Positions 1 to 10,439 of a stretch of DNA of 64,000 nt are shown here, one piece after another. The stretch is from Ianthella basta (Eukaryota > Porifera > Demospongiae > Verongiida > Ianthellidae): positions 3,736,637 through 3,800,636 of the forward strand of contig OZ025879.1 in assembly GCA_964019415.1 (NCBI GenBank), given 5' to 3'. The position numbers were made by a program, and so were the translations under genes. Under the pieces are notes generated by a model. That model saw only the letters and a list, made by a program, of their open reading frames with translations. It did not search any database and had not been told where the DNA came from. How positions within the stretch are numbered: position 1 is the stretch's first letter; each line of letters starts with the position of its first letter.

Positions 1-900
1 CTACAGACTTTGCACATCTGTTTTGGTGTGGGACTACGTCTCCCTAAGGCATCGTTGCTGATGTAAGCAGATGCTGTGCCAGTTGCTTGGTTAGCTAGGG
101 TCAGATGTGCTGCATTTTGGGTTATAATACTGTCTAACCCCTTGTATGAGGGCAGGATTTTGAGAGTAGCTGTAGTATAGAAGCTATGGAGTGCGGAGGG
201 TCATGGGTGATGAAACTGCTGGAGTGTCTAAGTAATTTGAGTGGGATGGTGTTGGAGCTGAGGAGGTACGGGGCTTATCCAGTGTAGGAATCAAAGTTAT
301 GCTAGAGACTTGAGCAAAGAGGTTGATTGAGGATGAATGGACATGTGAGCTTAGCACCAAACCTAAGTTGACAACATTGCAGCTACTAAAAGAAAAGGAT
401 AGTGAACCACGATGCTTGGATGTAGCTAGTAAGACTCTGAGACAGATGATGATAATGTTGAGAGGTGGGACAGCCCTCCTTATGATTGACAGTGGATGAT
501 GGCGAGGGCTGCTGAGGGAGGAGAGAAGGTGTCGGGAGTGTCAATCGGGGAAGATTGAGGAAGTGCCCCATTGGTAGTTGGAGTGTCATGCATGGGGCAC
601 AGAACGATAGTCCTGTACCCCACTCCTGCAGTGCATGAGGCAAATAATCAATGATTTTGATAGTCTCGGAGAGATGACAAGCTCATCTGCATATTGGACA
701 AGGGATGCCAGCACGCATCAGTATTGAAAGCCATTATGAAGATGTGGGTTGCTCAATTCTAGTAGCTAATGCCCCTTCCCAAGTACCTGGCCAGACTGAT
801 TGTTGCTGAACTGATTAATTGCCAATACTGACACGACTATGTGCTCATTATAATGTTTACTTTGTTACTCTTTTTTTGCCTCACAGGGCAGTTTGGCCCT
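1..900. other. unassigned sequence
   Basis: I recognise no gene here. A minus-strand open frame at 386-643 is proline and serine rich with no family motif, so I do not call it. The stretch ends in a motif rich in GGCAGTTTGGCCC-type sequence followed by an AAT-rich microsatellite, which resembles the 3' tail of a LINE. Confidence 0.4.
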
Positions 901-920
901 AGTGCCTGAGGGCATGTGGC

Positions 921-948
921 ATAATAATAATAATAGTAATAATAATTA
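921..948. repeat. AAT-rich microsatellite
   Basis: Runs of AATAAT/AGTAAT follow the possible LINE tail ending near 920. A short tandem tail of this kind is common at the 3' end of non-LTR retrotransposons. Confidence 0.6.
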
Positions 949-1049
949 TACTAGGACGAGCAACCTCACCGTACACAATTAATGGATAGCATTCATGCAA
1001 AATGCCCATGCATGCAAGCAGAGGTACATTTTAAAGACAAATTACTCTA

Positions 1050-1450
1050 TCAGACGTCACGGTAGTGACGTCTATTTAGGAATGTGCCCGGTTCAAAATG
1101 GCATCGTGTATTAACACACTTCAAGCGAGGGCTTCTCAGCTGGCTCAGGCATCAGAAAGGGTTGGTTCTCCAATGCCAGCTTCACACCAGGGTTGAAAAC
1201 CTTGCCGACGTTTCGACGGTGGTTTCTTCAGGGCGAAGATCTTCGCCCTGAAGAAGACCAGAGCATTTGGTCGAAGTGTCGGCAAGGTTTTCAACCCTGT
1301 TGTGAAGCTGGTATTGGAGAACCAACCCTTTCTTAACATGCTTCGGCGAAACTAGCCAAATGGTGGTGGCAAAGAACAATTAAAGGCCGTGGATAGGTTT
1401 CATTCAAGGTATTGAAGACGACAGCACAGCCAAAGCATGCATTTCCTTGC
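1050..1450. repeat. dispersed repeat, copy split by a PLE insertion
   Basis: The blocks 1050-1122 and 1345-1450 match the continuous copy at 43478-43645. Both copies share ATCAGACGTCACG, the phrase GGAATGTGCCCGGTTCAAAA and then GAAACTAGCCAAA. At 43.5 kb the two blocks are adjacent. Here 210 bp of PLE terminal repeat sits between them. Confidence 0.7.
1123..1332. mobile_element. Penelope-like terminal-repeat foldback (family A)
   Basis: This is a 210-bp near-palindrome made of two inverted copies of the terminal repeat that also flanks the PLE at 2415-4206. Its flanks TTAACACACTTC (1111-1122) and TTAACATGCTTC (1333-1344) form a 12-bp target duplication with two mismatches. CTGAAGA is at 1248-1254, followed by a stem and then GAAG where GAAA is expected, so the hammerhead-like core is decayed. 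There is no coding capacity. Confidence 0.75.
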
Positions 1451-2225
1451 AATTTCCTTGTAGCTACATGGGACCAGCTAGACATTTGGGCCCATGTACG
1501 TAGCTGTGCAAGGAAATTAGGAATGCATAGTGAACTTCATGGCAATGTGATTCATCATGGTGTTGAGTTACTGTTGCTTGTTTCTATGCTTTTTCTGCTG
1601 GCCATTCCTAAACCCCTTTTAAGTCTAAAGTAATTTTTATACACTAGTATATACACTAGTTCTTATTCTCCTTCCCACAGAAATTTTGCGTGCTCCTAGT
1701 GCATGACACAGGGCACCTACGTACCCAGGTCGTGTACAAGGACTTACTTACCTGGTCAAGGACTGGGATCTGAGCGCCGGTGGCAATCTGATAAGTACAG
1801 CGCTGGAGCAGGCAGAAAATTTGTCCTCCCCGTGTATTAAAGATACCCCAATGCTGCCATTTTGTTGTGCTGGTATACTGTACGGTAAACGGCAGCCGCT
1901 TCATCTAAAGTGGCATAACCATGTTCGATGCTCTGCACAGTCTTAAGCTAATTTAAGGAAGGGGTATTAGTCAGCGCTGGTATCAATCTGACGTAACCAT
2001 AGTCTTTTGGATATGCAAAACTGTACAGAATAGTGTATAAAATTCCTTTAGAAAAGGGATTCGGGAATGGCCAGCAGAAAAAGCATAGAAACAAGCAACA
2101 GTAACTCAACACCATGATAAACCACATTGCCGTGAAGTTCGATATGCATTTCTAATTTCCTTATAGCTACATGGGACTAGCTAGCTAGACATTTGGACAC
2201 ATGTAGCTGTACAAGGAATGCATAT
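1440..2225. repeat. foldback repeat with about 190-bp inverted arms
   Basis: The arm at 1440-1640 (AAGCATGCATTTCCTTG through TTTTCTGCTGGCCATTCCTA) recurs inverted at 2040-2225 (GGAATGGCCAGCAGAAAAAG through TAGCTACATGGGAC). About 400 bp of unassigned sequence lies between the arms. Partial relatives occur near 21425-21520 and 26975-27160, so this is a dispersed family. No protein is visible, which makes a non-autonomous DNA element likely. Confidence 0.7.
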
Positions 2226-2244
2226 TGAATGTGGTGTTTTCCTT

Positions 2245-2414
2245 GTAAACTCTGGCTAGTACTGGTTATCAAACTAATCCTCAAAATTGCCCACAATGAC
2301 ATCTTGGACACCATTGGGACTCTCTATTTGTGTGGGGGGCAAGAAGCAGCTTGTGAGAGCAGTGTTCGTGCAATGAGAGAGATCTATGAGGATGCTAATA
2401 CGGAAGCTGTATTG
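2245..2414 (+). pseudogene. reverse-transcriptase element, 5' part, split by PLE
   Basis: The open frame ends LYLCGGQEAACESSVRAM and then REIYEDANTEAVL. This leads directly into LLVDASNAFNSLNR at 4210 once the intervening PLE is ignored. The GQ-AACE and DASNAFN sequences belong to a reverse-transcriptase family I know from cnidarian and sponge genomes, but I cannot assign it to a named clade. Only the middle and 3' parts of the element survive. Confidence 0.7.
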
Positions 2415-2696
2415 AAGTGAGGGCTTCTCAGCTGGCTCAGGCATCAGAAAGGGTTGGTTCTCTAATACCAGCTTCACAACAGGGTTGAAAACCTTGCCGA
2501 CGTTTCAACCAGATGCTCTGGTCTTCTTCAGGGCGAAGATATGATAGCGCGAGCACTGATCATATTTATAGCCTAGCATCTCATCATGCGCTGTCACCGG
2601 AAGCCACATCAAGTGGCTTCCGGTGACAGCGCCTCTCTTATCTCCGGCTCCGGCTCCGGCTCCGGCAAGCGGCTTCCAAACACATCGCCTCTCTTA

Positions 2697-4069
2697 TCTC
2701 CCCCTTAGCAGGCAAGACGGACTCACATGTGAAGAACTCCAAGCATTTTGTGGAGGTGATGTCAGACCTGAGGGTTGAGGAGGACGAGATGCTGGTCAGC
2801 TTTGACGTGTCCTCCCTGTTCAGCAACGTGCCCATCAACAAGGCGGTTCAGGTCATTCGTGACAGACTGTGAAGGGATGAAACGCTGGTGAACAGGACCA
2901 CTCTCTCTCCTGACAGGGTTGCAGAACTGCTTGAGACGTGCTTGAAGTCCACCTATTTCTGCTACGGAGAAGAGTTCTATGAGCAATGGGAAGGTGCAGC
3001 AATGGGTTCCCCTGTCTCAGCAGTTGTGGCGAACCTGCACATGGAGTTCTTCGAAGAACTGGCACTCAGGTCCGCCCCAACCAAGCCCCGGCTCTGGAAG
3101 AGGTACGTGGATGACACCTGCTGCATCGTGAAGAAGGGCACAATGGAAGGACTCCTGAGCCACCTCAACAGTGTGCGGCCATCCATCAGGTTCACTGTGG
3201 AAGTGGAGAAGGAAGGGAGCCTCCCCTTTCTCGACGCCCTGCTCCAGAGGAAAGATGATGGCAACTTGGATGTCACTGTCTACAGGAAGCCCACGCACAC
3301 GGACCGGTACCTGGACTTCCGGTCCTACCATCCATCTCACGTCAAAAGAGGGCTGGTCAGATGTCTGTACGACAGAGCAAGGAGCATCACCACCAGGCAG
3401 GAGAACTTACAGAAGGAAGAGTGTCACCTCACCGAGGTGCTGAGACAGAACGGTTACCCCAGTAACTTCATCCGCTCCTCTTCCATTCCTTCCAGGCGAG
3501 ATGTGGAGACCACTGAGGCGCCACTGCCAGAGGAGGGACGCAGACCCCCACTGGTGATGCTTCCCTACATAGAAGGAGTCAGTGAGGACATCAGATGGGT
3601 CTGTAGGAAGTTCGGCATGAAGGTTGTCTACAGGTCTGGACTGTCTCTGCGTTCCATGCTAACCAAGGTGAAGGACACACTGGCACTGGAGAAGAAGTCC
3701 AAGGTGGTGTACCAAGTCCCATGCAGCTGTGGCGAGACCTACATTGGGGAGACACTGAGGAGGCTCGAGATGAGAATGAAAGAGCACCGGGATGCCTGTC
3801 AGAAGGGGACACTGGAGAAGTCAGCCCTTGCAGAACATGCGTGGGAGAACCACCATCCAATTAGATGGGAGGAGACAACAGTGATCGACCAAGCCAGGAC
3901 CCCCAAAGAACTGATGCTCAAGGAGGCAATCCACATCAGGCTGAACCGCCCCTCCCTCAACAGGGATGGTGGGCTGGAGCTGCCTGGATGTTGGATGGCT
4001 GCCTTGAGGAAGGCAATCCCGCAACTTCCGGTGACACCCCTTGATGTAGCTTCCGGTGACAGCGCATGA
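2697..4069 (+). pseudogene. PLE reverse transcriptase with GIY-YIG endonuclease (broken)
   Basis: The upstream open frame (from about 2697) carries the palm-entry motif SFDVSSLFSNVPINKAV, followed by an in-frame TGA at 2870-2872. The remaining 393-codon frame (2888-4069, beginning at a GTG) contains AAMGSPVSAVVANLHMEF, the catalytic RYVDDTC, then PFLDALL and VYRKPTHTDRYLDFRSYHP. A C-terminal GIY-YIG domain follows, with PCSCGETYIGETLRRL, KEHRDAC and LAEHAWENHHPIRW. This order of RT then GIY-YIG is diagnostic of endonuclease-bearing Penelope-like elements. The N-terminal RT region is missing, so the copy is both 5'-truncated and interrupted by a stop. The 3' part has stayed open, which suggests a fairly young insertion. 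Confidence 0.9.
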
Positions 4070-4114
4070 TGAGATGCTAGGCTATAAATATGATCAGTGC
4101 TCGCGCTATCATAT

Positions 4115-4162
4115 CTTCGCCCTGAAGAAGACTAGAGCATCTGGTTGAAACGTCGGCAAGGT
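4115..4162 (+). ncRNA. hammerhead-like core in PLE terminal repeat (family A)
   Basis: CTGAAGA (4122-4128) fits the hammerhead CUGANGA box. A hairpin of the form ACTAGAGCATCTGGTT follows, then GAAA (4147-4150) and CGTC. The GGC after CGTC can pair with the GCC just before CTGAAGA, which would give stem I if terminal repeats are in tandem. Type I hammerheads are known in Penelope-like elements. Activity is not shown. Confidence 0.5.
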
Positions 4163-4206
4163 TTTCAACCCTGTTGTGAAGCTGGTATTAGAGAACCAAC
4201 CCTTTC

Positions 4207-5985
4207 CGGAAGCTGTATTGCTTGTTGATGCATCAAATGCCTTTAACTCTCTCAATAGACAAGCAGCTTTGAAGAATGTCCAGATCCTGTGCCCGATCCT
4301 GGCACCTGTACTGACAAACATGTACCGTGGCAATGCCAAACTGTTCATCGGGGGAGAGTACATCCTCTCACAAGAGGGCACAACACAAGGCGACCCCCTT
4401 GTCATGGCAATGTATGCATTGCCATGCACATTGCCCCTAATTCAATATCTCAAAGGGCTCGTTCTCTATTCTTGGTACGCTGACAATGCAGCTGCAGGGG
4501 GTAGACTGAGACCCCTGTTGTCATGGTGGCACAAGCAGCTGGTCCATCCTATGGATACTATCCTAATCCTTACAAAACGTGGCTCGTGGTTAAGTCAGAA
4601 CATCTGGAAGCTGCAGAAAAGATGTTTAAGAGCACTGGCATAAATTTAATAGATAGTGGAAAGAGATACCTTGAAGCTATGCTAGGCAAGAGACCAGCTG
4701 TTGAAAATGTTAACTTTGTGAGGGAGCAAGTTGTAGAATGGGTGAAGGAGGTTGAGACCCTGGCTGTGACAGCTGAGTTTCAGCCGCAAGCAGCTTATGC
4801 TGTTTACACTCACTGCCTAGCCAAGAGCCGGAACTACATCATGCGAACCATACCAAACATTGACAGTCTGCTCCAACCTCTTGAGGATGCAATCTGTCAT
4901 GTGTTCTTGCCTGCCTTGACTGGTAGGTGGAGTTTTAGTGAAGAGAAAAAGGAATTGTTTGTATTGCCTGCTTTACATGGAGGCCTTGGAATTACCATAC
5001 CCATGAAACATGCTCAGCATCAGTTTAGCTCTCCGGCAAAGCTGTCCAACCCTCTGGTGTCTCTCATCTGTGCAGAAGTCTGTAGCTACCCTGAAGCAAC
5101 TCGCACAGAGCAGAGACAAGTTAAAGCCACTCTTTGTTCACTGAACCACACTGCAGCCAAACAGAGAGTTGACGGGCTGAAGGAGAGGCCACCACAACCA
5201 CAACAACTGTCCATGGAGCAGATGGGTAAGAGAGGGGCCTCTTCATGGCTGACTAACGTTCTGGTTGCTGGCTTCATCCTCAATAAACAAGGCTTTACTG
5301 ATGCCCTCTGCCTTAGGTATGGTTGGAGACCACTGCGACTTCCCTCACATTGTCTTGATGTATTCAGCGTGAGCCATCCTCTCAGCTGCTCGAGGGGCGC
5401 TTTTCTGACCGTCACAACAAGATCAGGGATCTACTTGCACAGCACCTTACGCAGGTTTTCTCCAATGTAGCTGTAGAACCGTCTCTGCAACCAATCAGTG
5501 GCGAGACCTTCCTCCTGAGAAGTACAAATGTTGATAACGGGGCAAGACTATAGATGTGAAAGCCCAGAATTTCTGGGACAGCAACATGAACAATGCATTC
5601 TTTGGCGTATGAGTTTTCAACTCGCATGCTCCCTCCAATTGCTGACATCATCAGCTGCCTGTTACCACAAACATGAAATGGAAAAGAGAAGGGCCTAAGA
5701 AAGGAGGACTATTGATGCCGAGCATGGCACATTCACCCCCATTGTGCTCTCTACAATTGGTGGCTGTGGACCGTCCACGTCTGAGTCCTTCAGGTGACTC
5801 GCCAGTCTCTTAGCAGAGAAGTGGGCACAGCCCAATTGCAAGACCCTGCATGGGGTTTCTCAGATGCAGAATTGCAGTCTCCTTGCTTGACTTGGCAACC
5901 AAGTGCTTGCGGGGTAGCAGATCATCATTCCACAACCCAGCTCGCAATGACCAGCCAGTCGCACGAGAGGCCAGGCTGAGTAACT
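4207..5985 (+). pseudogene. reverse-transcriptase element, 3' part (broken)
   Basis: This continues the copy interrupted at 2414. Visible in order: LLVDASNAFNSLNRQ, GTTQGDPLVMAMYALP, SWYADNAAAGG (the YADD-type box as YADN), a frame change, then GYYPNPYKTWLVVK and a long frame to 5470. A further change leads into a C-terminal region with FSVSHPLSC, GARL, and DAEHGTFTPIVLS-type sequence around 5710-5760. In related elements the C-terminal region has a CxxG-FSVEHALSC box and a NPHAPSN box, and degraded forms of both are visible here. Several frameshifts and stops make it a dead copy. It is probably a non-LTR-type element, but its clade is unknown to me. Confidence 0.7.
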
Positions 5986-6159
5986 CTGAGCAACTCAAAT
6001 AACTATCAATCTCCACTAACTTAAGTGTCATCATCACCATGTGTTATGGTTATGCGTCTGTTGTACTAAAATTGAATTATCACTCTTATTGTGTCAAGGG
6101 CAGTGCGCATGTGTGCCCATTGTATAATTATTATATTATTATTAAGAATAACTTCTGTA

Positions 6160-6562
6160 CTGCTACTACAGCTACTATGGCTACTACAGCTACTACAGCT
6201 ACTTCACCTACTACACCTACTACAGCTACTTCATCTACTACACCTACTACGGCTACTTCACCTACTACACCTACTATGGCTACTGCAGCTACTGCAGCTA
6301 CTACACAGTTACTACACCTACTACAGCCACTACAGCTACTACAGCTACTACACCTACTATGGCTACTTCATCTACTACACCTATTACGGCTACTACAGCT
6401 ATTACTACAGCTACTACGGCTACTGCAGCTACTGCAGCTGCAGCTACTACACCTACTACGGCTACTATGGCTTCTATGGCTACTGCAGCTACTACTGCTA
6501 CCACACCTACTATAGCTACTACGGCTACTACAGCTACTACAGCTACTACACCTACTATGGCA
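6160..6562 (+). repeat. 400-bp CTACTA/CAGCTA triplet microsatellite
   Basis: A degenerate trinucleotide array built from ACT, ACA, GCT and CTA triplets. It opens all forward frames at once and produces artificial poly-Leu/Tyr/Thr-Ala proteins, so no gene should be inferred. It separates two remnants of the same reverse-transcriptase family. Confidence 0.95.
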
Positions 6563-6885
6563 GGATGCCATCGCTCTCAGGTATGGCTGGACACCGGATT
6601 GCCTTCCACTATTGTATGCCTGTGATGCCCCTTTCTCAGTTGAGCATGCTCTCGGCTGCCCTAAGGGAGCCTTCCCTACTCACAGGCATAACAAACTCAG
6701 AGACATAACAGCCACTGTCTTGGCCGAGGTGTGTTCCACAGTCAGCATTGAGCCAGTCCTTCAGCCATGGAATGGACTTGCTACCAGATATGCCACTGAC
6801 AACCATTACAGATGAGAATGCAAGAGTTGATGTACATGTAAGAGGATTCTGGGGATCAGCACATGGCCGCCAGAGCACATACCGT
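6563..6885 (+). pseudogene. C-terminal fragment of a second copy of the same RT family
   Basis: FSVEHALGCPKGAFPTHRHN, then KLRDITATVLAEVCSTVS and IEPVLQPW, followed after a frame change by ENARVDVHVRGFWGSAHG. These align with the C-terminal domain of the element at 4207-5985 (FSVSHPLSC and following). It is a separate, decayed copy lying just past the microsatellite. Confidence 0.7.
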
Positions 6886-7084
6886 ATACGTACAAATTTT
6901 CGTGGAATGTATATTTTGCGAATGCCCCTTTCCTGACAATTTTTGTGATTTTAATTTTGCAAAGCCCTGAAAATTTGCGAATGGCTCCCTTTCTATGGAA
7001 GATATCAACACCTAGAGTGGCTCAGGCATCGATGTACGCTTTGGTTCGTTCTACTGGCGCTTTAACGATCATTTCTGACTGCTT

Positions 7085-7412
7085 ACGGATGTCTTCGTTC
7101 TATCTAAGTAGTTGCGTTCACGGGTATAACATTTTCAAGGATTTCTGGTCTGCATCGGCAGGAGCACTTCTCCAGCGTGAATGGGAAAACGGAACAGCAA
7201 AGATCCTTACGCGGTGGCAGTCCAGAAAGACGGCCTGACTGTGGGACATGTTCTGCGCACCATATCCCTGCCTCTGCTCTGTGTTTGTTCGGCGATGGCT
7301 CGATGGTATGCACAATTACTGGAGCGTCAATTACTCGAGCTGGAAAGTCCTTGGTAAAAACGTCTATGGGCTTAAAAGTAATCTTCGTCTTCTTGGCCAT
7401 CCCGCACAAAAG
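7085..7412 (+). pseudogene. HIRAN-like domain fragment
   Basis: Plus-strand pieces in two frames read CVHGYNIFKDFWSA, LQREWENGTAKDPYAVAVQK, DGLTVGHV and then GSMVCTITGAS with a conserved GxxVxxxxITG pattern. The GYxxYKDxW, NxxDxxAVxVxKDGxxVGH and TG pieces recur at 31320-31530 (minus) and 34985-35175 (plus). I read this as a HIRAN-like module carried by a repeat family. Frameshifts break it. A minus-strand open frame over the same bases is a shadow. Confidence 0.5.
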
Positions 7413-7419
7413 AAACGTT

Positions 7420-7960
7420 TATTTGCTACACACTTACCCATTTAAGGCCTTCCGTACGTGCATATTGCCCTGTATTGTATTATTATTAAAGGTTGACCCT
7501 TCAGCACAAGGCTGGTATAAATGGGTGACCTGTACAATTTGTGAGAAAAACACATTACATGAAACATAAACTAAGTGATACATCACTAAGAATACAATGC
7601 CATTAATTGTAATAACAGTAAGTGGGTTAAAGTATTATGTAATACAAAAACATGAAACATGATGAATAATAAAAGAAGGAACAATGTAATTGGGGTAAAA
7701 GAAATCTGAATAACAAATCAAATTAATTAAAAATTAATTAAAGTAATTGGGGTAAGATCTGAGTGACAGCTCAAAATTAAGTAAAGATACAATTGGAAAT
7801 TGTAAGAATTTTCGTGAATTTAATTTCGCGAACCTCCACCTCCATTCAAGGGTGTAGGACTATACGGCGCGACATTAACTTCAGAACGATAGGTAAAAAC
7901 GTATATATATACGTATATAAACGTATAAACGTATATATATATATATATTACTTATTTATT
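7420..7960. other. AT-rich stretch with TATA/CGTATA microsatellite
   Basis: No gene is visible. The stretch is AT-rich, with an ACGTATATATA microsatellite at about 7900-7950. The phrase AATTTTCGTGAATTTAATTT near 7810 echoes one near 6893, which may mark the borders of a repeat that contains the HIRAN-like fragment. Confidence 0.45.
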
Positions 7961-7964
7961 TGAG

Positions 7965-8155
7965 AGTCTATCTATGTAGGGATGGCAGTGGTTGTTTGTA
8001 TGCTGTAATACAAACGAAAAGTCGCGCTACTCCTGAAGAGGACCGAAAACCGGCAAACGAAGCTTACCATGACGAAGCGGGGACTGAATAGTGCACATAT
8101 CTATCCTTACTTCACAGCGAAGGTACGCCTACACGTAGATAGCGCCCTCGACATT
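7965..8155. repeat. dispersed repeat, copy 1 of 3
   Basis: Contains CTATGTAGGGATGGCAG, TTGTATGCTGTAATACAAA, CTCCTGAAGAGGACCGAAAA and GAAGCTTACCATGACGAAG. The same order is present in reverse complement at 61310-61490 and in degraded form at 55005-55110. No coding content is seen. Confidence 0.7.
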
Positions 8156-8181
8156 TCTCACGTTTCGTTTTATTCTTCTTA

Positions 8182-8578
8182 GGCGGCGTTTACGCTAGAA
8201 CGCTCTTGGACAAAAGCAGTGTAAATCGACACCGTTTTGACTTACTGTTTACACAAAAAACGATAAAAAAAAGCTAGAGGAAAAAGATCACTTCCAAATC
8301 TGCAGTTGAAGGTGGACACTTGCAAAAACGGTGCTACAATTTCTTCGTATAAACAGCAAAAACGATCGCGTGGCTGAACGGCAGCGCTCTTGCCAATGTA
8401 CACGTGGTTTCACGTGGTCTCCAGTCACATGATCGTCATGTGCTGGTATGATCTCATCGTTCTGAAGTTACCCGTTTTCAGCATACGAAACCGATGTGTG
8501 TAGACAAACGTAAACGATGCAGTACAAGAATAATTCGAAAACGGACATCTCCAAAAACGTTCTAGTGTAAACGATGCC
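8182..8578. mobile_element. PIF/Harbinger-like miniature element (MITE)
   Basis: The left end is GGCGGCGTTTACGCTAGAAC and the right end, in reverse complement, is GGCATCGTTTACACTAGAAC. Both are flanked by TTA (8179-8181 and 8579-8581), a three-base TWA duplication typical of PIF/Harbinger. The 397-bp interior has no transposase. Confidence 0.7.
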
Positions 8579-8974
8579 TTAGTCTTCCTCTTTGACAGCC
8601 GTAGCGTTCGAAACAGAGGGACCAGGAAAATATTTCTCACACCGTGAGGATTGTGCAACTCTTGCGCAATCCTCTAGGGCACCCTCAACATGAAAACCGG
8701 AGTTGACTGGTCCCATTGTTATCAGCTGCAACAGTTGCTTCAGCGCCGTTTGAAAGACTTTCGCGGTCGTGCATTCCCCAGCCTCGGTTGGCTTCCGGTC
8801 GCCGTTTCTCGCTGGGCTATTAGCGCGGAACCTAGGTGCTAGCCCACACCTTGAGCTCCAGGATTACAGAAATGAGGTATAATGCCTGCACCAATGCCCT
8901 ATGGTTGAGACTAAGTGTGTTGCTTCAGCTTAGCTGCCCACTATAAAAAGTACAGAAACTAGAAATAATATTTT

Positions 8975-9018
8975 TTTCTACAAAAAGTACTTCGAGGCAG
9001 CCCCAACTCGAAATACTT
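8975..9018. repeat. small hairpin repeat (AGTATTTCGAGTT family), copy 1
   Basis: AAGTACTTCGAGGCAGCCCC followed by AACTCGAAATACTTG. The same foldback, with a GC-rich GGGGCAGCAGCCCC-like centre and AAGTATTTCGAGTT arms, recurs near 29600-29660, 36085-36115 and 46143-46195. Confidence 0.6.
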
Positions 9019-9091
9019 GCTCTCTGGTCGCTGCTCTGTCAATTGCAATAGATATACATGACATTATGTCATACACCTCTGTGACCTCAGC

Positions 9092-9115
9092 ACACACACA
9101 CACACACACACACAC
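9092..9115. repeat. CA dinucleotide microsatellite
   Basis: A short uninterrupted CA run. Confidence 0.9.
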
Positions 9116-9609
9116 AGACAGTGCGACAGCTATATATAGGTCCCAAAATTGCGCACTAGAAAGTGGCTGGGTGATCGCCCAAAGGGGGCGCATGATCATC
9201 AGCATTGTGAAGTGGTAATGGAATAGCACATAGCAGAGAGTTAAAAAGCGAGGAAGGCACGCACAAAGTGCAAGATCAGCTATAGTCCACCTGGTGGGCA
9301 AAAGTGCAAAGTTAGCAAAACTCCCATGTGGTTTTAGTGTGGTCAGCGAGGCTGCTTGCATTTTGAATGTATGCCCTAGTTTTACAGCGACACAGCACCG
9401 AGGGTTCTGCACTTTAGTATTCTCGTTGCACTGGCGCTTATACTGGATACACATATTGTAACTTGCACTGTGTGGTGGTGGTAGTGGTAATTATACATAC
9501 ATACTCTATTACAAACATGAAGCCATATGAATACCTACATAAAAGTGAAAACAATATGCGCCCCAACAATGCTGTGCTTTACTGAGATCATTGTGGCTGG
9601 CTGGTAATA

Positions 9610-9804
9610 CAGTGGTTTTATGATTTTTAGTCCCAATTGACATTTGCACATTGCACTCAATAATGTGAAGTACTGAAAGGATAGGCTCGCACAGGATAAG
9701 TACATGCTTCGATCTACGTGTGGGCCTATTGTTCCAATACTTTACTCACGTGCTTGAGTGCAATGCGCAAATGCCAATCGGGACTAGAAATCGTGGAACC
9801 ACTG
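9610..9804. mobile_element. 195-bp palindromic MITE, TA-flanked
   Basis: The left arm CAGTGGTTTTATGATTTTTA continues for about 65 bases and is matched inverted by the right arm ending in TCGTGGAACCACTG. TA lies on each side (9608-9609 and 9805-9806). TA plus CAGTGG ends is typical of Tc1/mariner/pogo-type miniature elements. Confidence 0.8.
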
Positions 9805-10271
9805 TACAAGACTACTCATAGCACCTCTACTAACACTGCACCTTTGTAGTATGTGCACATTACTTGCCTAGGAACAGTAGGGTAGGTAAACACATACATT
9901 GTCTTCATAGCCGTACAGTTAACCTGAAGTATAGATCCGCCTATGCCTGAGGTAGCAAAACAAGTGAAGCTCAATAGCAATAGCTGATAGTGTATACATA
10001 ATGAACTAGGCAACTACATAAACAGCAGCAAGAACTGACTCGTGCTCTTTACTCAGTGGCAGTCATATCGTCTCATGCAATCGCCTGCAGCTAATCAATT
10101 AACACATTCACATGATAATGTACTCGTGCTATTCCTACATCTGCAAGATCTGCTTACTACATAACTTTAAAACACATGTGAACAGTTCAGTTATATCAGT
10201 TGGATATAGTATCAATCCAAAGCGCCATGTTTCCACAAAGATTAGGGACTAATCCGCGTGCAAATAGTTGG

Positions 10272-10439
10272 TTACGATTTGTTCAATTTCCTCGCTATGA
10301 ATCCCAAGAGCGCACATAGGGCCACCACAGCAATAGCTAGGAAGAGCACTAGCGCCAAGCCGTCTCCAACGCCAAAAGCTTCAACAGGTTGTGCCACAAA
10401 GGCTATGATTGCAAGAACAAGGCATAGCATCTTCTCCAT
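10272..10439 (-). CDS. SMIM30: SMIM30-like small integral membrane protein, 55 aa
   Basis: A single-exon frame on the minus strand, ATG at 10439 and TAA ending at 10272, 55 codons. Residues 1-21 (MEKMLCLVLAIIAFVAQPVE) form a hydrophobic signal sequence ending at a PVEA cleavage-like site. A luminal AFGVGDGLA segment follows, then one membrane span (about residues 28-48), and a basic tail FIARKLNKS. Vertebrate SMIM30 has the same plan and size, with VEA before a GDA-ALLL segment and a YARKRN-type tail. SMIM30 is an endoplasmic-reticulum micropeptide in vertebrates. Its role here is inferred from similarity only. The gene is divergent from DNAAF5, with start codons 72 bases apart, so the two probably share a promoter. 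An in-frame TGA lies just upstream of the start, and a second ATG sits at codon 4. Confidence 0.78.
   Translation of the reverse strand: MEKMLCLVLAIIAFVAQPVEAFGVGDGLALVLFLAIAVVALCALLGFIARKLNKS

Larger units (their letters stand above)
2415..4206 (+). mobile_element. Penelope-like element, 5'-truncated, inverted terminal repeats
   Basis: A 1.79-kb element lies between exact 14-bp duplications CGGAAGCTGTATTG at 2401-2414 and 4207-4220. Terminal repeats of about 130 bp are inverted relative to each other (2435-2640 and 4030-4206). This arrangement is known for truncated Penelope-like retroelements. It encodes the C-terminal part of a reverse transcriptase joined to a GIY-YIG nuclease. The host copy is a dead RT element whose reading frame resumes exactly at the duplicated site. 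Confidence 0.9.
8579..9605. other. no gene recognised; small repeats only
   Basis: Contains a foldback motif at about 8975-9015 and a CA microsatellite at 9092-9115. The minus-strand frame 8978-9454 runs through the CA repeat and has no recognisable domain. Confidence 0.4.

Noticed and set aside
386..643. 85-codon minus-strand frame
   Set aside because: Low complexity with no motif, conserved context or splice signal.
6039..6708. Long Leu/Tyr/Thr-rich open frames on both strands
   Set aside because: They are produced by a CTA/ACA triplet microsatellite that leaves several frames open at once.
7104..7409. 101-codon minus-strand frame that looks protein-like
   Set aside because: The HIRAN-like similarity is on the plus strand, and this frame mirrors it.
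7965..8155. Hammerhead core CTGAAGAGGACCGAAAA in the dispersed repeat
   Set aside because: The interval between the two boxes is too short to form stem II.
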